Made by a program: the position numbers and the translations under genes. Below, piece by piece: positions 1 through 7,149 of a DNA stretch of 10,512 bases. The DNA lies in NCBI GenBank assembly GCA_003024985.2, contig PXIH01S0012814.1; one strand, written 5' to 3'. Every line of letters starts with the position of its first letter. Positions within the stretch are counted from its first letter, which is position 1. The notes beneath the pieces were generated by a model. The model saw only the letters and a program-made list of their open reading frames with translations, searched no databases and was not told the DNA's origin. This DNA comes from Euperipatoides rowelli (lineage: Eukaryota; Onychophora; Udeonychophora; Euonychophora; Peripatopsidae).

Positions 1-2190
1 AATTTTTTATATAAAAAAACAACAGCATCATCATATCACCCAATCCAAATGTTCTAGGGTGGCAGCTAGAACCTATTAAAAACAAACCCATGACCTTCAA
101 AGATAGAAATATGTGACTTGGGGATAATCCAAAGAAAGCACGAGAAAAATAAATATTACTTCTAAATAATATTCAAAGTTCAATTCAGATACTTTTAGTT
201 CAACTTTTTACATTTTGTTTTTTTATACATATCATTAAAAAAATTAGTTTTTTAAAAACTTAATATGAAATCAATATGGTGTAAAATTTATTTCAGAGCA
301 GAAATATTTTTTTTTTAAATAGTTAATGTAAACCTATTATTATTGCTCAAGCATTAATAAAAAAAAAACAATTAAATGAAAGAATAATGTAAACTTGACA
401 TTAATTTGATTCCTTAATTAAAAACAAAAACTTTCACATAATCAGAAAAATGTAAAATTTAATTTATTGACTAAAAGGTTCCTAATCATTTCAATTAAAC
501 ATGACTTTTCAATATTTTAATGGAATAGTCCTCCAGATTTCTTCCAGTAAAAAATTCTCAATACTCTTGAAATTTGATAGTTTATTGTCACCACTTCTGA
601 GCCTTATGGTAGAGACACCCAATTTTTAAAGTCATTATGAATATGTACAGTGGACCACGCTCCTAATTCATTCTATTCTAGGTTTCACAGAATTAAAAAA
701 TAAATTCAATCCGTATATACAGTACCTGTTCAAGTTCTTTTATCCAGCACTTGAATTTTATAGAAAATGACAGACAATTGGATAAATTGCTTATAATAGG
801 TCTTGGTAAAATGTTTAAGAGTAAAATTATACTTTACAGTGAAATATAATAGTATATAATAAATTTTTTGCCCATATTAACTGTTCCAAAAACTTAAATT
901 TGGAGTTATAATTTAGCTTATTTTTATGGCAAAACAAATAATTTCCCCAAAATGCTTGTTTGTCAAATTGTGATGTTAGTGTGGTCTTCCAAAGAAATTG
1001 GCTTTATACTTTTCTAGCATGCAGCAATATGATATTGCTAACCTATAGGTTATAAATATTCTTCAGCCAATAGAAAATTTGTAATTTTTTTAAATTTTAA
1101 AACCTTTAAATAGTCCTACTGTAGATACACAGGATATATTAAAAAAAAAAAAAAATGCCACCATTATTCCGTCCATAGGCATTCATCAATTGAAAATATT
1201 TTTTTTTGTTATAAATAGAAAAATATTCTATGATTAATATGGTTATCAAATTTATTTATAACTAACATTTTACCAACAAAAGTGTTCTTTTTTTTTTTTG
1301 CTAAAGTAATGATCTTTTATTCACTAAAGGTATAACAAGAAACCATTTTGATATTTATAGGCTATACAACTGATAAAACATTTGTTGGAAAATCAATTAC
1401 CGTAGCCTACCATTAAATTTAAAACATGTTTTAATATCTATTTTTACTGTAAAAAAAAATAAAATAAACACTTTATTAATTATATTACTTGGTTGAATAA
1501 CACTTATGCCAGTATTTATCTAAAAAAATAAAATGCATTTTCTTTTTAAAAAAAAAGTAAAATCTTTGTGTTTTATTTTATTCCTGATTTACAAAAGAAA
1601 TTTTATAAATAGTTGAAAGCCTTTTTTGTTTGATAAATATAACCTAGTATAATTAATTTATACTTTATGCGTATTAATCGATTGCATAAAATCCAAAAAC
1701 CTAGTTAATTTGTTATCTTCGTTATTTTTTTAATTCACTATCTTAATTATTTTCTTTGCTTTTTTCTTCTACAGAAATCCTGTTTCGCATAGATTTATTT
1801 GCTTGATTTTAGCTTAAAAAACAATATAACGCAATTTATATGAACAAAATGCGTCAGATTCGTCTTTATAAACATCTTTGAGTCTCCATCCCATTCAAAA
1901 TAACCAGTATAGTTGAATTTATATACTATTTTTTTCTTATTGATTATTATAATATGGACATTTAAAATTATTTTTAATATTGGAAAAACATATTCTCAAA
2001 ATTAATGGTTTTTATTTATCACCAATGTAACTGAAAATCTTCCAATTGAAGAATTTTTTAATAGTTTATTATTTTTTATTTCCACAATTAGCCTATCATT
2101 CACTCAAATATGTGTGTGGTATTGTAGAATAGTTGTTACATATTGGACAAATACAACTAAGAAATAATAAAAAAAAATTAAATCCATTAG
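1..2190. other. AT-rich intronic sequence, nothing recognisable
   Basis: Very AT-rich DNA with many A and T homopolymer runs, for example at 1141-1155 and 1288-1300. Stops are dense in all frames, and I see no conserved coding segment, RNA gene or bounded repeat. Given the strand of the catenin exon, this is most simply part of its downstream intron. Confidence 0.6.
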
Positions 2191-2280
2191 CAGGTGTGTA
2201 CCAAGGGGGGGGGACAGCCCACCCCGGGTACCATCACAAGGAGGGATGGTGTCCCTCGTAAATTTTTTTAATTTTATTTA

Positions 2281-2368
2281 TAGAGTAGGTGGGTCGGGGT
2301 GCAGTGTGGGGTGAATGGTGGGTGAAGGGTGGAGTGGGGGTGCAAGGTGAGGTGGTATGGGGGGTGAA
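2281..2368 (+). repeat. G-rich low-complexity block (GGGTG-like, quadruplex-prone)
   Basis: A strand-asymmetric run of GGTGGG, GGGGTG and GGGGGTG units with almost no C, in otherwise very AT-rich DNA. Several runs of three to six Gs separated by 2-8 nt could form G-quadruplexes on the plus strand. On the transcribed pre-mRNA of the catenin gene (minus strand) the same stretch would be C-rich. Confidence 0.7.
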
Positions 2369-2409
2369 AATAAGTCCTCTGCTGTTGTAATGTTTAATTG
2401 TAATTAAAA

Positions 2410-2592
2410 GTTATCAAATTATGGCAGAAAGTCAACCAAACGTGCAGTCAACTAAATAAAAAAGCTTATTAAATTAAGACAGAAAGTAAACAAAACGTCC
2501 ATATAACTAAAAAAAAAAAGCTTATCAAATTAAGACAGAAGGTAAACAAACGTCCAGACAACTAAAAAAAAAAATGGTTATCAAAATATTTA
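2410..2592 (+). repeat. Minisatellite, about 56-bp unit, three copies plus a partial
   Basis: Units start at about 2410, 2464 and 2520, with a truncated fourth at 2577. Each has the pattern GYTTATCAAATTAAGACAGA, then AAGTAAACAAACGTCC, then ACTAA and an A-run. Unit lengths are 54, 56 and 56 bp. The array lies inside the probable hAT-like element. Confidence 0.8.
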
Positions 2593-2628
2593 TCAAGGGG
2601 GGTGTTAAACAGTCATGGCACGCCTATG

Positions 2629-2928
2629 ACATTATAACAACGAACTTAAATTGGTTAAGAAATTCTAACTTTTATAACAAACTTCTGCTATTAAATAAGC
2701 AGCTGTATAATAGACAGAAAAGTTTGTTATAGAAACTACAAACATTTTATATTCCAAACTAATAAAATTTTCAATGTTAAATATCACTAAATCAATATCC
2801 TCTAAATAACCAAAAAAACTAATAGAAATAAAATAATAAACGTACATAAACCTGAGACATATTGTGGTCATACTATGAAAACCTTTTTTGCTTTTTAAGT
2901 CGAGTTGAGAGGAACATAAAAAAGTGAT
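2629..2928. other. Intron flank downstream of the catenin exon
   Basis: About 300 bp of AT-rich sequence between the hAT-like element and the exon donor. I see no feature in it. The reading frame that runs through it on the minus strand is a chance overlap with the exon in another frame. Confidence 0.6.
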
Positions 2929-2945
2929 AATTACCAATACCTTTC
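2929..2945 (-). other. 5' splice site of the catenin exon: two donors 6 nt apart
   Basis: Two GT donors lie 6 nt apart in the same phase on the minus strand. The first is AAAG|GTATTG, with exon end at 2941. The second is ATTG|GTAATT, with exon end at 2935. Both match the donor consensus about equally well. Use of the second would add two codons (Gly-Ile) after the Lys-Lys pair. The exon end given here uses the first site because it has the better AAG| exon side, but the sequence alone does not decide it. Confidence 0.6.
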
Positions 2946-3176
2946 TTGGGTGCTCCCGCTCGATTGGGCTGAGGTACATGTTTATCATAGTCAGGATCCT
3001 CCACTTCCTGACAACGAAAGGACAGGTTTCGGAGGACGCAGACACAATTTTCCACTGATTTGTTATCTATATCACTCTTACCAATAGCTGCCTTGATAAG
3101 ATGCAAGAGGGCATCGACCAGACCTTCACATTCTCGTAATTTCTTCCGCGCATAATCTCCAGCAGAACTTACATTT
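2941..3176 (-). CDS. p120ctn: Internal exon of p120/delta-catenin (armadillo repeats)
   Basis: This single coding exon, on the minus strand, belongs to the p120/delta-catenin family. These armadillo proteins bind the cadherin juxtamembrane tail, stabilise adherens junctions and modulate Rho GTPases. The translation runs from [19 protein letters not shown] through [20 protein letters not shown] to a basic end, AGAPKK. The first two blocks are hallmarks of the central armadillo repeats. The basic tail corresponds to the start of the variable loop that in vertebrate p120 carries a KKGK-type basic motif. The exon starts after an intron AG (phase 2; its first base completes an Arg codon) and ends in phase 1, with 78 whole codons between. 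It is markedly richer in GC than its surroundings and has no stops or frameshifts. The rest of the gene lies outside the window, so this is about a tenth of a normal family member. Family assignment is firm; the exact paralogue name assumes an arthropod with one family member. Confidence 0.92.
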
Positions 3177-3200
3177 CTAAAAATAAACAAAATATCAAAA
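3177..3200 (-). other. 3' splice site (acceptor) of the catenin exon
   Basis: Read on the minus strand, the exon is preceded by a T-rich tract ending in TTTGTTTATTTTTAG, a normal animal polypyrimidine tract and AG. The conserved protein sequence begins immediately after it, which fixes this AG as the acceptor. The nearby ATG further upstream on that strand lies inside the intron and is not a start codon. Confidence 0.85.
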
Positions 3201-3302
3201 GTGATTTTTACTAAAGATTGTGATGCAACAATTTGGTTTTCTTAAATAAGAATATCATGCTCACTATATAATTATTTCTATTTAAAAAAAATTGAATTTC
3301 TT

Positions 3303-3306
3303 TTAA
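3303..3306. other. TTAA target duplication, left copy
   Basis: TTAA lies directly outside the left inverted terminus of the 3307-4797 element and is matched by TTAA at 4798-4801. Duplication of TTAA is characteristic of the piggyBac superfamily. Confidence 0.7.
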
Positions 3307-3321
3307 CACGTTCGCTGCGGA
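3307..3321 (+). repeat. Left terminal inverted repeat of the TTAA element
   Basis: CACGTTCGCTGCGGA pairs with the right terminus at 4783-4797. The TGCGG core recurs inside the element next to palindromes (about 4273 and 4633, and in reverse at about 4604), suggesting a repeated protein-binding sequence. Confidence 0.75.
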
Positions 3322-3339
3322 TGACTCGAATCTGAGTCA
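3322..3339. repeat. Palindrome P1 of the TTAA element
   Basis: TGACTCGAATCTGAGTCA has TGACTC/GAGTCA arms around a 6-nt centre, immediately inside the left terminus. It is the first of six related palindromes in the element. Confidence 0.8.
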
Positions 3340-3363
3340 ACGTGAACCTTCACAAAATGCTGA

Positions 3364-3381
3364 TGACTCGAATCCGAGTCG
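3364..3381. repeat. Palindrome P2 of the TTAA element
   Basis: TGACTCGAATCCGAGTCG has GACTCG/CGAGTC arms that pair perfectly around AATC. It lies 42 bp after P1 and is preceded by TGCTGA, similar to the sequence before P1. Confidence 0.8.
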
Positions 3382-4219
3382 TTTGTGTTACAAGTTTCAA
3401 AATGTAAATGTGATTTGGGCAACAGTGTTAAATATTTTTTTTATTATACAGGCACATAAAATTGGATAGAAAAAAAAACATATTTCTGGATCGTTTGAAT
3501 TTTTTTTTAGTTTTGGGGAGACAAGATCAATCAAAAGCGATTCTGAAATTTTGACTTCAGGTAGTGTAATACAAATATTAAAAAACATTTAGGAATAAAC
3601 TTAAAAAATTTTAAAATAAGAATTTAATGCAGATTTCAAAAATTAAAACCAAAAAATTCTATCTCCAATGACAGAGAAACAGTAATGGAAAATGTAAGAT
3701 AAACTGGCTTTTTTTTTTATAGCCGACAAATTTAGAAAAAAAATCATAAAAAAAAATCTCTTTGCTGGTAATCAATTCACTTTATATATTACAATTTATG
3801 ATAAAAAAGTAGAACAAAAAATACTATTTAAGTTTTTTCTATCTGTTATAGATTTTGAAATATTTAACAATGTATTATTTGGACATATAGCAAAAATTCG
3901 AGCGTAATGAATGCCGACATTAAGAAAAAAAAAATCATAAAAAAAATCTGTTTGTTGGAAATCATTTCTCGTTATATATTAAAATTTCTTATTAAAGATA
4001 GTACAAAACAAAATATTTAAGTTTATTTCTATCTGTTATATATTTTGAAATATTTAACATGACATTATTTGGAGATACATTAAATACAAGCGTAATGAAT
4101 GCCGACATTAGAAAAAAAAAATCATAAAAAAAATCTGTTAGTTGGAAATCATTTCTGTTTATATATTATAATTCCTTATAAAAATAGAAGTTTTTGTCAT
4201 ATTATTTTGTATAAATGTG

Positions 4220-4237
4220 TGACTCTGATCCGAGTCA
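4220..4237. repeat. Palindrome P3 of the TTAA element
   Basis: TGACTCTGATCCGAGTCA in the first long unit. It is followed by TTGCGCATA, an inverted partner of the TATGCGGC preceding P4. Confidence 0.8.
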
Positions 4238-4278
4238 TTGCGCATACAGTAAAAAAAAAAATAGGAGCAATATGCGGC

Positions 4279-4296
4279 TGACTCAGATCTGAGATG
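4279..4296. repeat. Palindrome P4 of the TTAA element (right arm decayed)
   Basis: TGACTCAGATCTGAGATG keeps the left arm and the GATC centre, but the right arm has changed from GAGTCA to GAGATG. It is preceded by TGCGGC, as at the element terminus. Confidence 0.7.
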
Positions 4297-4390
4297 CAGA
4301 CTAAAAACTACCCCACATTTCATAATAATTAATATTAAGTATTTATATAAAGTTATCATAATATCCAAATACATTTTATAAGAAAAAAAC

Positions 4391-4391
4391 N
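4391..4391. other. Ambiguous base (N) at a repeat-unit junction
   Basis: The only N in the window. It falls exactly between two 362-bp units, after AAGAAAAAAAC and before TATCTGTTATAG. This position suggests unresolved alignment between near-identical units and means the copy number here may be wrong. Confidence 0.8.
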
Positions 4392-4583
4392 TATCTGTTA
4401 TAGATTTTGAAATATTTAACATAATGTATTATTTGGACATACAGTAAATACAAGCATAATGAATGCCGACATTTAAAAAAAAATCCTAAAAAAAAATATG
4501 TTAGTTGGAAATCATTGCTGTTTATGTATTATAATTCCTGATAAAAAATAGAAGTATTTGTCATATTATTTTGCATAAATGTG

Positions 4584-4601
4584 TGACTTGGATCCGAGTC
4601 A
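4584..4601. repeat. Palindrome P5 of the TTAA element
   Basis: TGACTTGGATCCGAGTCA is the second-unit counterpart of P3. It is followed by TTCCGCACA, whose reverse complement TGTGCGGAA resembles the element terminus. Confidence 0.75.
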
Positions 4602-4638
4602 TTCCGCACAAAATAAAATAAATATTACAATGTGCGGC

Positions 4639-4655
4639 TGACTAGATCTGAGATG
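4639..4655. repeat. Palindrome P6 of the TTAA element (decayed)
   Basis: TGACTAGATCTGAGATG is the second-unit counterpart of P4, with one base lost in the left arm. It is preceded by TGTGCGGC. Confidence 0.65.
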
Positions 4656-4782
4656 CAGCTTAAAAACTACACCACATTTCATAATAATTAATATTAAGTA
4701 TTTATATAACGTTAGCATAATATATAAATCATTCTATAAGAAAAAAACTATTCTGCATTTAGGATGAGTATTGCAAAATCAT

Positions 4783-4797
4783 TCCGCAACGAACATG
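4783..4797 (-). repeat. Right terminal inverted repeat of the TTAA element
   Basis: Read on the minus strand it is CATGTTCGTTGCGGA, the inverted partner of 3307-3321. TTAA follows at 4798-4801. Unlike the left end, it is not followed inward by a GACTC palindrome. Confidence 0.75.
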
Positions 4798-4801
4798 TTA
4801 A
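4798..4801. other. TTAA target duplication, right copy
   Basis: TTAA directly outside the right inverted terminus, matching 3303-3306. Confidence 0.7.
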
Positions 4802-4821
4802 GAATCTTGAAATGAACAAAT

Positions 4822-4953
4822 TCTATCTATCTATTTATCTACCTATCTGTCTATATGTATGTCTATCTATCTATCTGTCTATTTATCTATCTATCTACCT
4901 ACCTAGCCACCTCTCCATCTATCTCTCTATCTATCTATCTCTCTATATATATA
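4822..4953 (+). repeat. Degenerate TCTA/TCTG microsatellite
   Basis: About 130 bp of (TCTA)n interrupted by TCTG, TTTA, ACCT and TCTC variants, ending in ATATATATAC. It begins about 20 bp outside the right end of the TTAA element. The open frame through it (Leu-Ser-Ile-Tyr repeats) is a product of the simple repeat and not a gene. Confidence 0.95.
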
Positions 4954-5294
4954 CAATAGCAGTTTGACCAATCGGCACCAAATTAAACATACTATTTAAA
5001 ACCCAAAGAAGAACATAGGCTATATTTTGACCTGGGTGGAAAGAAGCCCAGGCAATTAACTGTATGTATTTATTTTATCTATACAATTCTCATCAATTTT
5101 GTCAGAATCATTACATGACAAGCTCCTTCTTTTTTCCACATTATTCTAGATAATCTCAGTATAATATTCTTGACTTTAAAATGTAAGTTTAACAAATACT
5201 TTGTGCATCAATATTTATAGTGCAGATGCAAGAAAAAACTATTAAATGGCTGCTTTTGGATAACAAATTTATCATTATAAAACAATTGAAAAAA
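4954..5294. other. Microsatellite flank with a short hairpin, no gene
   Basis: The first part (about 4958-5065) has higher complexity than the surrounding intron. It contains CCTGGGTGGAAAGAAGCCCAGG, in which CCTGGG and CCCAGG pair around a 10-nt loop (5031-5052). A microsatellite joined to a GC-stemmed hairpin is a layout seen in some Helitron-related elements, but I see no terminal motif that would prove it. The rest is AT-rich. Confidence 0.4.
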
Positions 5295-5756
5295 AGATCG
5301 GGTTATATTGCTTTTATTTTTTATTATTTGTTAATTGGTGCTTTCAAATGATAGCTGAGTTCATTTCAAGGTATAATTACTTTCTTAATACTTTATTTGC
5401 AAAGACCAGCACATTCATAAATGTCATATTAAAATGACTTGGCAAATCATTGAATTTAATTATCTCTTGAAATATTGAAACTCACTTGAACGAGCTAATT
5501 AACTAATTAATTATGTATTCATTTTATACGTTTGTGTGCACGCTCTCTTTTGTATTATAAAATAGAGCGCTCACACAAATTGTGGTCTGCATTTGCATGT
5601 TGGTTAAGTTGCCGCCTTTCCAGCCGGTACATTTTATTTTCCTCCATTTTATTATTTTATGTTATTTTATGTTGTGGAAGGCAGTGGCCTTTCCAGGTTG
5701 CAGACCGCCCCATCAGAGTACAATTATCGTGCTGTAAGATTGGGGGCTTATTGTTT
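5295..5756. repeat. Unclassified interspersed repeat, copy A
   Basis: The fullest copy of a repeat present four times here. It starts near AGATCGGGTT, continues through ATAGCTGAGTTCATTTCAAGG, GCAAAGACCAGCACATT and GAACGAGCTAATTAACTAAT, then a 49-nt hairpin (5531-5579), and ends with GCTGTAAGATTGGGGGCTTA. Positions 5361-5756 are duplicated in tandem as copy B. A diverged copy of the left half is at 6757-6998. It has no credible coding potential; the open frame through it is repeated in both A and B with a 72-bp length difference and resembles nothing I know. The superfamily is unknown. Confidence 0.8.
5531..5579. repeat. 49-nt hairpin in copy A
   Basis: The arms 5531-5551 and 5559-5579 pair at 18 of 21 positions (TTTGTGTG..CGCTCT.TTTT against its complement) around the 7-nt loop GTATTAT. 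It is repeated in copy B at 5927-5975, and its inner part survives at 7895-7931. The length and symmetry suggest a functional terminus or subterminal hairpin of the repeat rather than chance. Confidence 0.8.
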
Positions 5757-6080
5757 TCATTTCAAGGTATAATTACTTTCTTAATACTTTATTTGCAAAG
5801 ACCAGCACATTCGTAAATGTCGTATTAAAATGACTTGGCAAATCGTTGAATTTAATTATCTCTTGAAATATTCAAACTCACTTGAACGAGCTAATTAACT
5901 AATTAATTATGTATTCATTTTATATGTTTGTGTACACGCTCTCTTTTGTATTATAAAATAGAGCGCTCATACAAATTGTGGTCTGTATTTGCATGTTGGT
6001 TAAGCTGCCGCCTTTCCAGCCGGTACATTTTATTTTCCTCCATTTTATTATCGTGCTGTAAGATTGGGGGCTTATTGTTT
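5757..6080. repeat. Tandem copy B of the repeat, with a 72-bp internal deletion
   Basis: Copy B follows A directly (offset 396) and differs at roughly nine positions over 324 bp. Relative to A it lacks 72 bp. The deleted segment is bounded in A by ATTAT at 5651-5655 and 5723-5727, and B retains one ATTAT. Both the A/B junction (5757) and the end of B (6081) begin with TCATTT, so the duplication probably arose by slippage or recombination between short TCATTT repeats. Confidence 0.9.
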
Positions 6081-6086
6081 TCATTT

Positions 6087-6756
6087 AGTTATGTTTTATT
6101 TTGTTCCTGACAATTATTATTTTAAAAAGTCATCCTTTTGGCAGTTTCTTTCACCAAATTCAAGCACCATAGTAATATATAGCAAGAGGTGAAAACCAAT
6201 CATTATATATTGGCTAATTTTAGCCTCGGTACCAGCCACTTATAAGGTCTTCGAGGATGCTGCAATCTAAACTTTGTTTTCAACATGGAATATGTATAGA
6301 GAATCATGAGTGAAATCTTTTATGTCAAGTTTTTTTCTGAGTTCTGGCAATGGAGACAGTGATGTGTCACTCTTCGCGGGAGCATATCAGGCCAGGAGTT
6401 TTTTTCTTCTTTCCTCTCCATTGACATTCATGGATCAATGAACTTTGCCTGGACATTTAACAGCACTTTTAAACTGTATATTACAAGAATGCTCATATTA
6501 AAATCAGTAACCTGCTGATTGGGTAAACTTCCCTCAAGAGACTTTTCTTCTTTCCTTTCTCTTTAAATGCAGTATTTACGAATATTACTAGGGTTTTTAT
6601 TTTTCCCTTTCTGGGGAACTATTAATCAAATGCTTTGTAAGTTTAATTGATTTACCTGTGAATAATTTGAAAAGGAGAAAAATTTATATTATTAAAAAAA
6701 AAAAAAATTTTGTAAACAAACATTTTTTTTTCCTTTAAGGGTAGGGGGAGTAATGA
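6087..6756. other. Mixed-complexity intronic region, no gene recognised
   Basis: The stretch at about 6130-6560 is less AT-rich and more complex than the surrounding intron, with small hairpins such as AGTGATGTGTCACT (6358-6371) and CCTCG...CGAGG (6224-6256). All frames are broken by stops, and I recognise no protein or RNA. It lies between copies B and C of the interspersed repeat and could be the internal part of that repeat family. The rest, 6560-6756, is AT-rich with a poly-A run. Confidence 0.4.
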
Positions 6757-6998
6757 AGATCGAGTATGTTTTCATTATTTATTATTTGTTAACTGTTACT
6801 TTTAAGTGATAGCTGAGTTTATTTCAAGATATATAAATTACTACCTTAATATGTCATTTGCAAAGACCATCATATTTTAAATGTTGTATTAAAACGACTT
6901 GGCAAATCGTGGAATTTAATTGTCTCTTGAAATATTCAAACTCACTTGAATGAGCTAATTAACTAATTAATTATGTATTCATTTTATACATTTATGCA
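6757..6998. repeat. Diverged copy C of the interspersed repeat (left half)
   Basis: It aligns with copy A from AGATCG through GATAGCTGAG, TTGCAAAGACCA, ACTTGGCAAATCGT, CTCTTGAAATATTCAAACTC, GAGCTAATTAACTAATTAAT and TATTCATTTTATAC. The similarity stops near TTTATGCAAG, just inside the position of the hairpin in A. It is more diverged from A than B is, hence an older copy. Confidence 0.85.
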
Positions 6999-7149
6999 AG
7001 CAGTGAGAACTATCATGTTAATGTGTGCTGTTCTACAATCTTCCCGAGTGTAATAAGGCTTAAGTACGGCCGAAAACCCTGATCAGGTAAAACCTTTTAG
7101 TTTAGAATGCGCATTATGTTTTTTCCGAAATTACCTTTCTTCCTCACAG

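Larger units (their letters stand above)
2191..2628. mobile_element. Probable old non-autonomous hAT-like DNA element
   Basis: The left end reads CAGGTGTGTACCAAGGGGGG. The right end, read inward on the other strand, starts CATAGGCGTGCCATG. They are imperfect inverted repeats (about 9 of 15 positions) and both look like the CAnnGGCGTnnCCA-type ends common on non-autonomous hAT-related elements. The interior has GGGACAGCCCACCCCGGG near the left end, a G-rich block and a 56-bp minisatellite. No transposase coding is visible. I could not find a clean 8-bp target duplication (TCCATTAG on the left, ACATTATA on the right), so the exact ends and the superfamily are uncertain. It lies in the catenin intron about 300 bp past the exon. 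Confidence 0.45.
3722..4750 (+). repeat. Tandem array inside the TTAA element (190- and 362-bp units)
   Basis: There is a partial unit (3722-3837), a short unit (3838-4027, 190 bp), and two long units (4028-4389 and about 4390-4750, about 362 bp each). Shared landmarks are TATCTGTTATAGATTTTGAA, AATATTTAACA, TTATTTGGA, AATGAATGCCGACATT, A-runs with ATCATAAAAAA, and GTTGGAAATCATT. The two long units carry an additional block of about 170 bp that the short unit lacks. That block begins around GTGTGACT and contains a pair of palindromes, ACATTTCATAATAATTAAT and TTATAAGAAAAAAAC. The long units are more alike than either is to the short unit, so the last duplication copied a unit that already had the block. 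Confidence 0.85.
3307..4797. mobile_element. Non-autonomous piggyBac-type (TTAA) element, 1491 bp
   Basis: The left terminus is CACGTTCGCTGCGGA. The right terminus, read on the opposite strand, is CATGTTCGTTGCGGA. They match at 13 of 15 positions, and both differences are C/T transitions. Each end abuts TTAA. The combination of TTAA duplications and short inverted termini is the piggyBac superfamily signature. The element has no coding capacity: open frames are short, low-complexity and unrelated to a DDD transposase, so it would depend on an enzyme supplied elsewhere. The interior consists of an AT-rich left part, a tandem array (3722-4750) and six palindromes. It sits 130 bp upstream of the catenin exon, inside the intron. 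The superfamily call rests on TTAA and termini only; CACGTT is not the classic CCCT-type piggyBac start. Confidence 0.72.

Noticed and set aside
2665-3045. Minus-strand open frame of 126 residues overlapping the catenin exon
   Set aside because: It is in a different frame from the conserved armadillo sequence and runs into AT-rich intron; it is a shadow of the real exon.
3240-3400. Possible tRNA-like GATTCGA/GACTCGAATC motifs
   Set aside because: The motif resembles a T-loop, but no cloverleaf, anticodon arm or acceptor stem can be formed around it; it is part of the palindromic repeat.
3397-3588. Minus-strand open frame in the left part of the TTAA element
   Set aside because: Low-complexity, Phe/Ile-rich, no similarity to a transposase, and confined to the non-coding part of the element.
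4099-4422. Open frames on both strands in the tandem units
   Set aside because: They cross unit boundaries and an N, are composed of A/T-run translations, and are not preserved between the repeated units.
3303-4801. Evenly spaced palindromes considered as a CRISPR array
   Set aside because: Spacing is irregular, units diverge, the DNA is from a eukaryotic intron, and the intervening segments are repeats rather than unique spacers.
4764-4967. Open frame on the plus strand rich in Leu-Ser-Ile-Tyr repeats
   Set aside because: It is the translation of the TCTA microsatellite and the end of the TTAA element; all frames of such a repeat are open.
5532-6110. Two related plus-strand open frames (94 and 60 residues) in repeat copies A and B
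   Set aside because: They are open in both copies only because the copies are recent duplicates. The 72-bp deletion in B removes part of the frame, which passes through the hairpin, and no protein family is recognisable.
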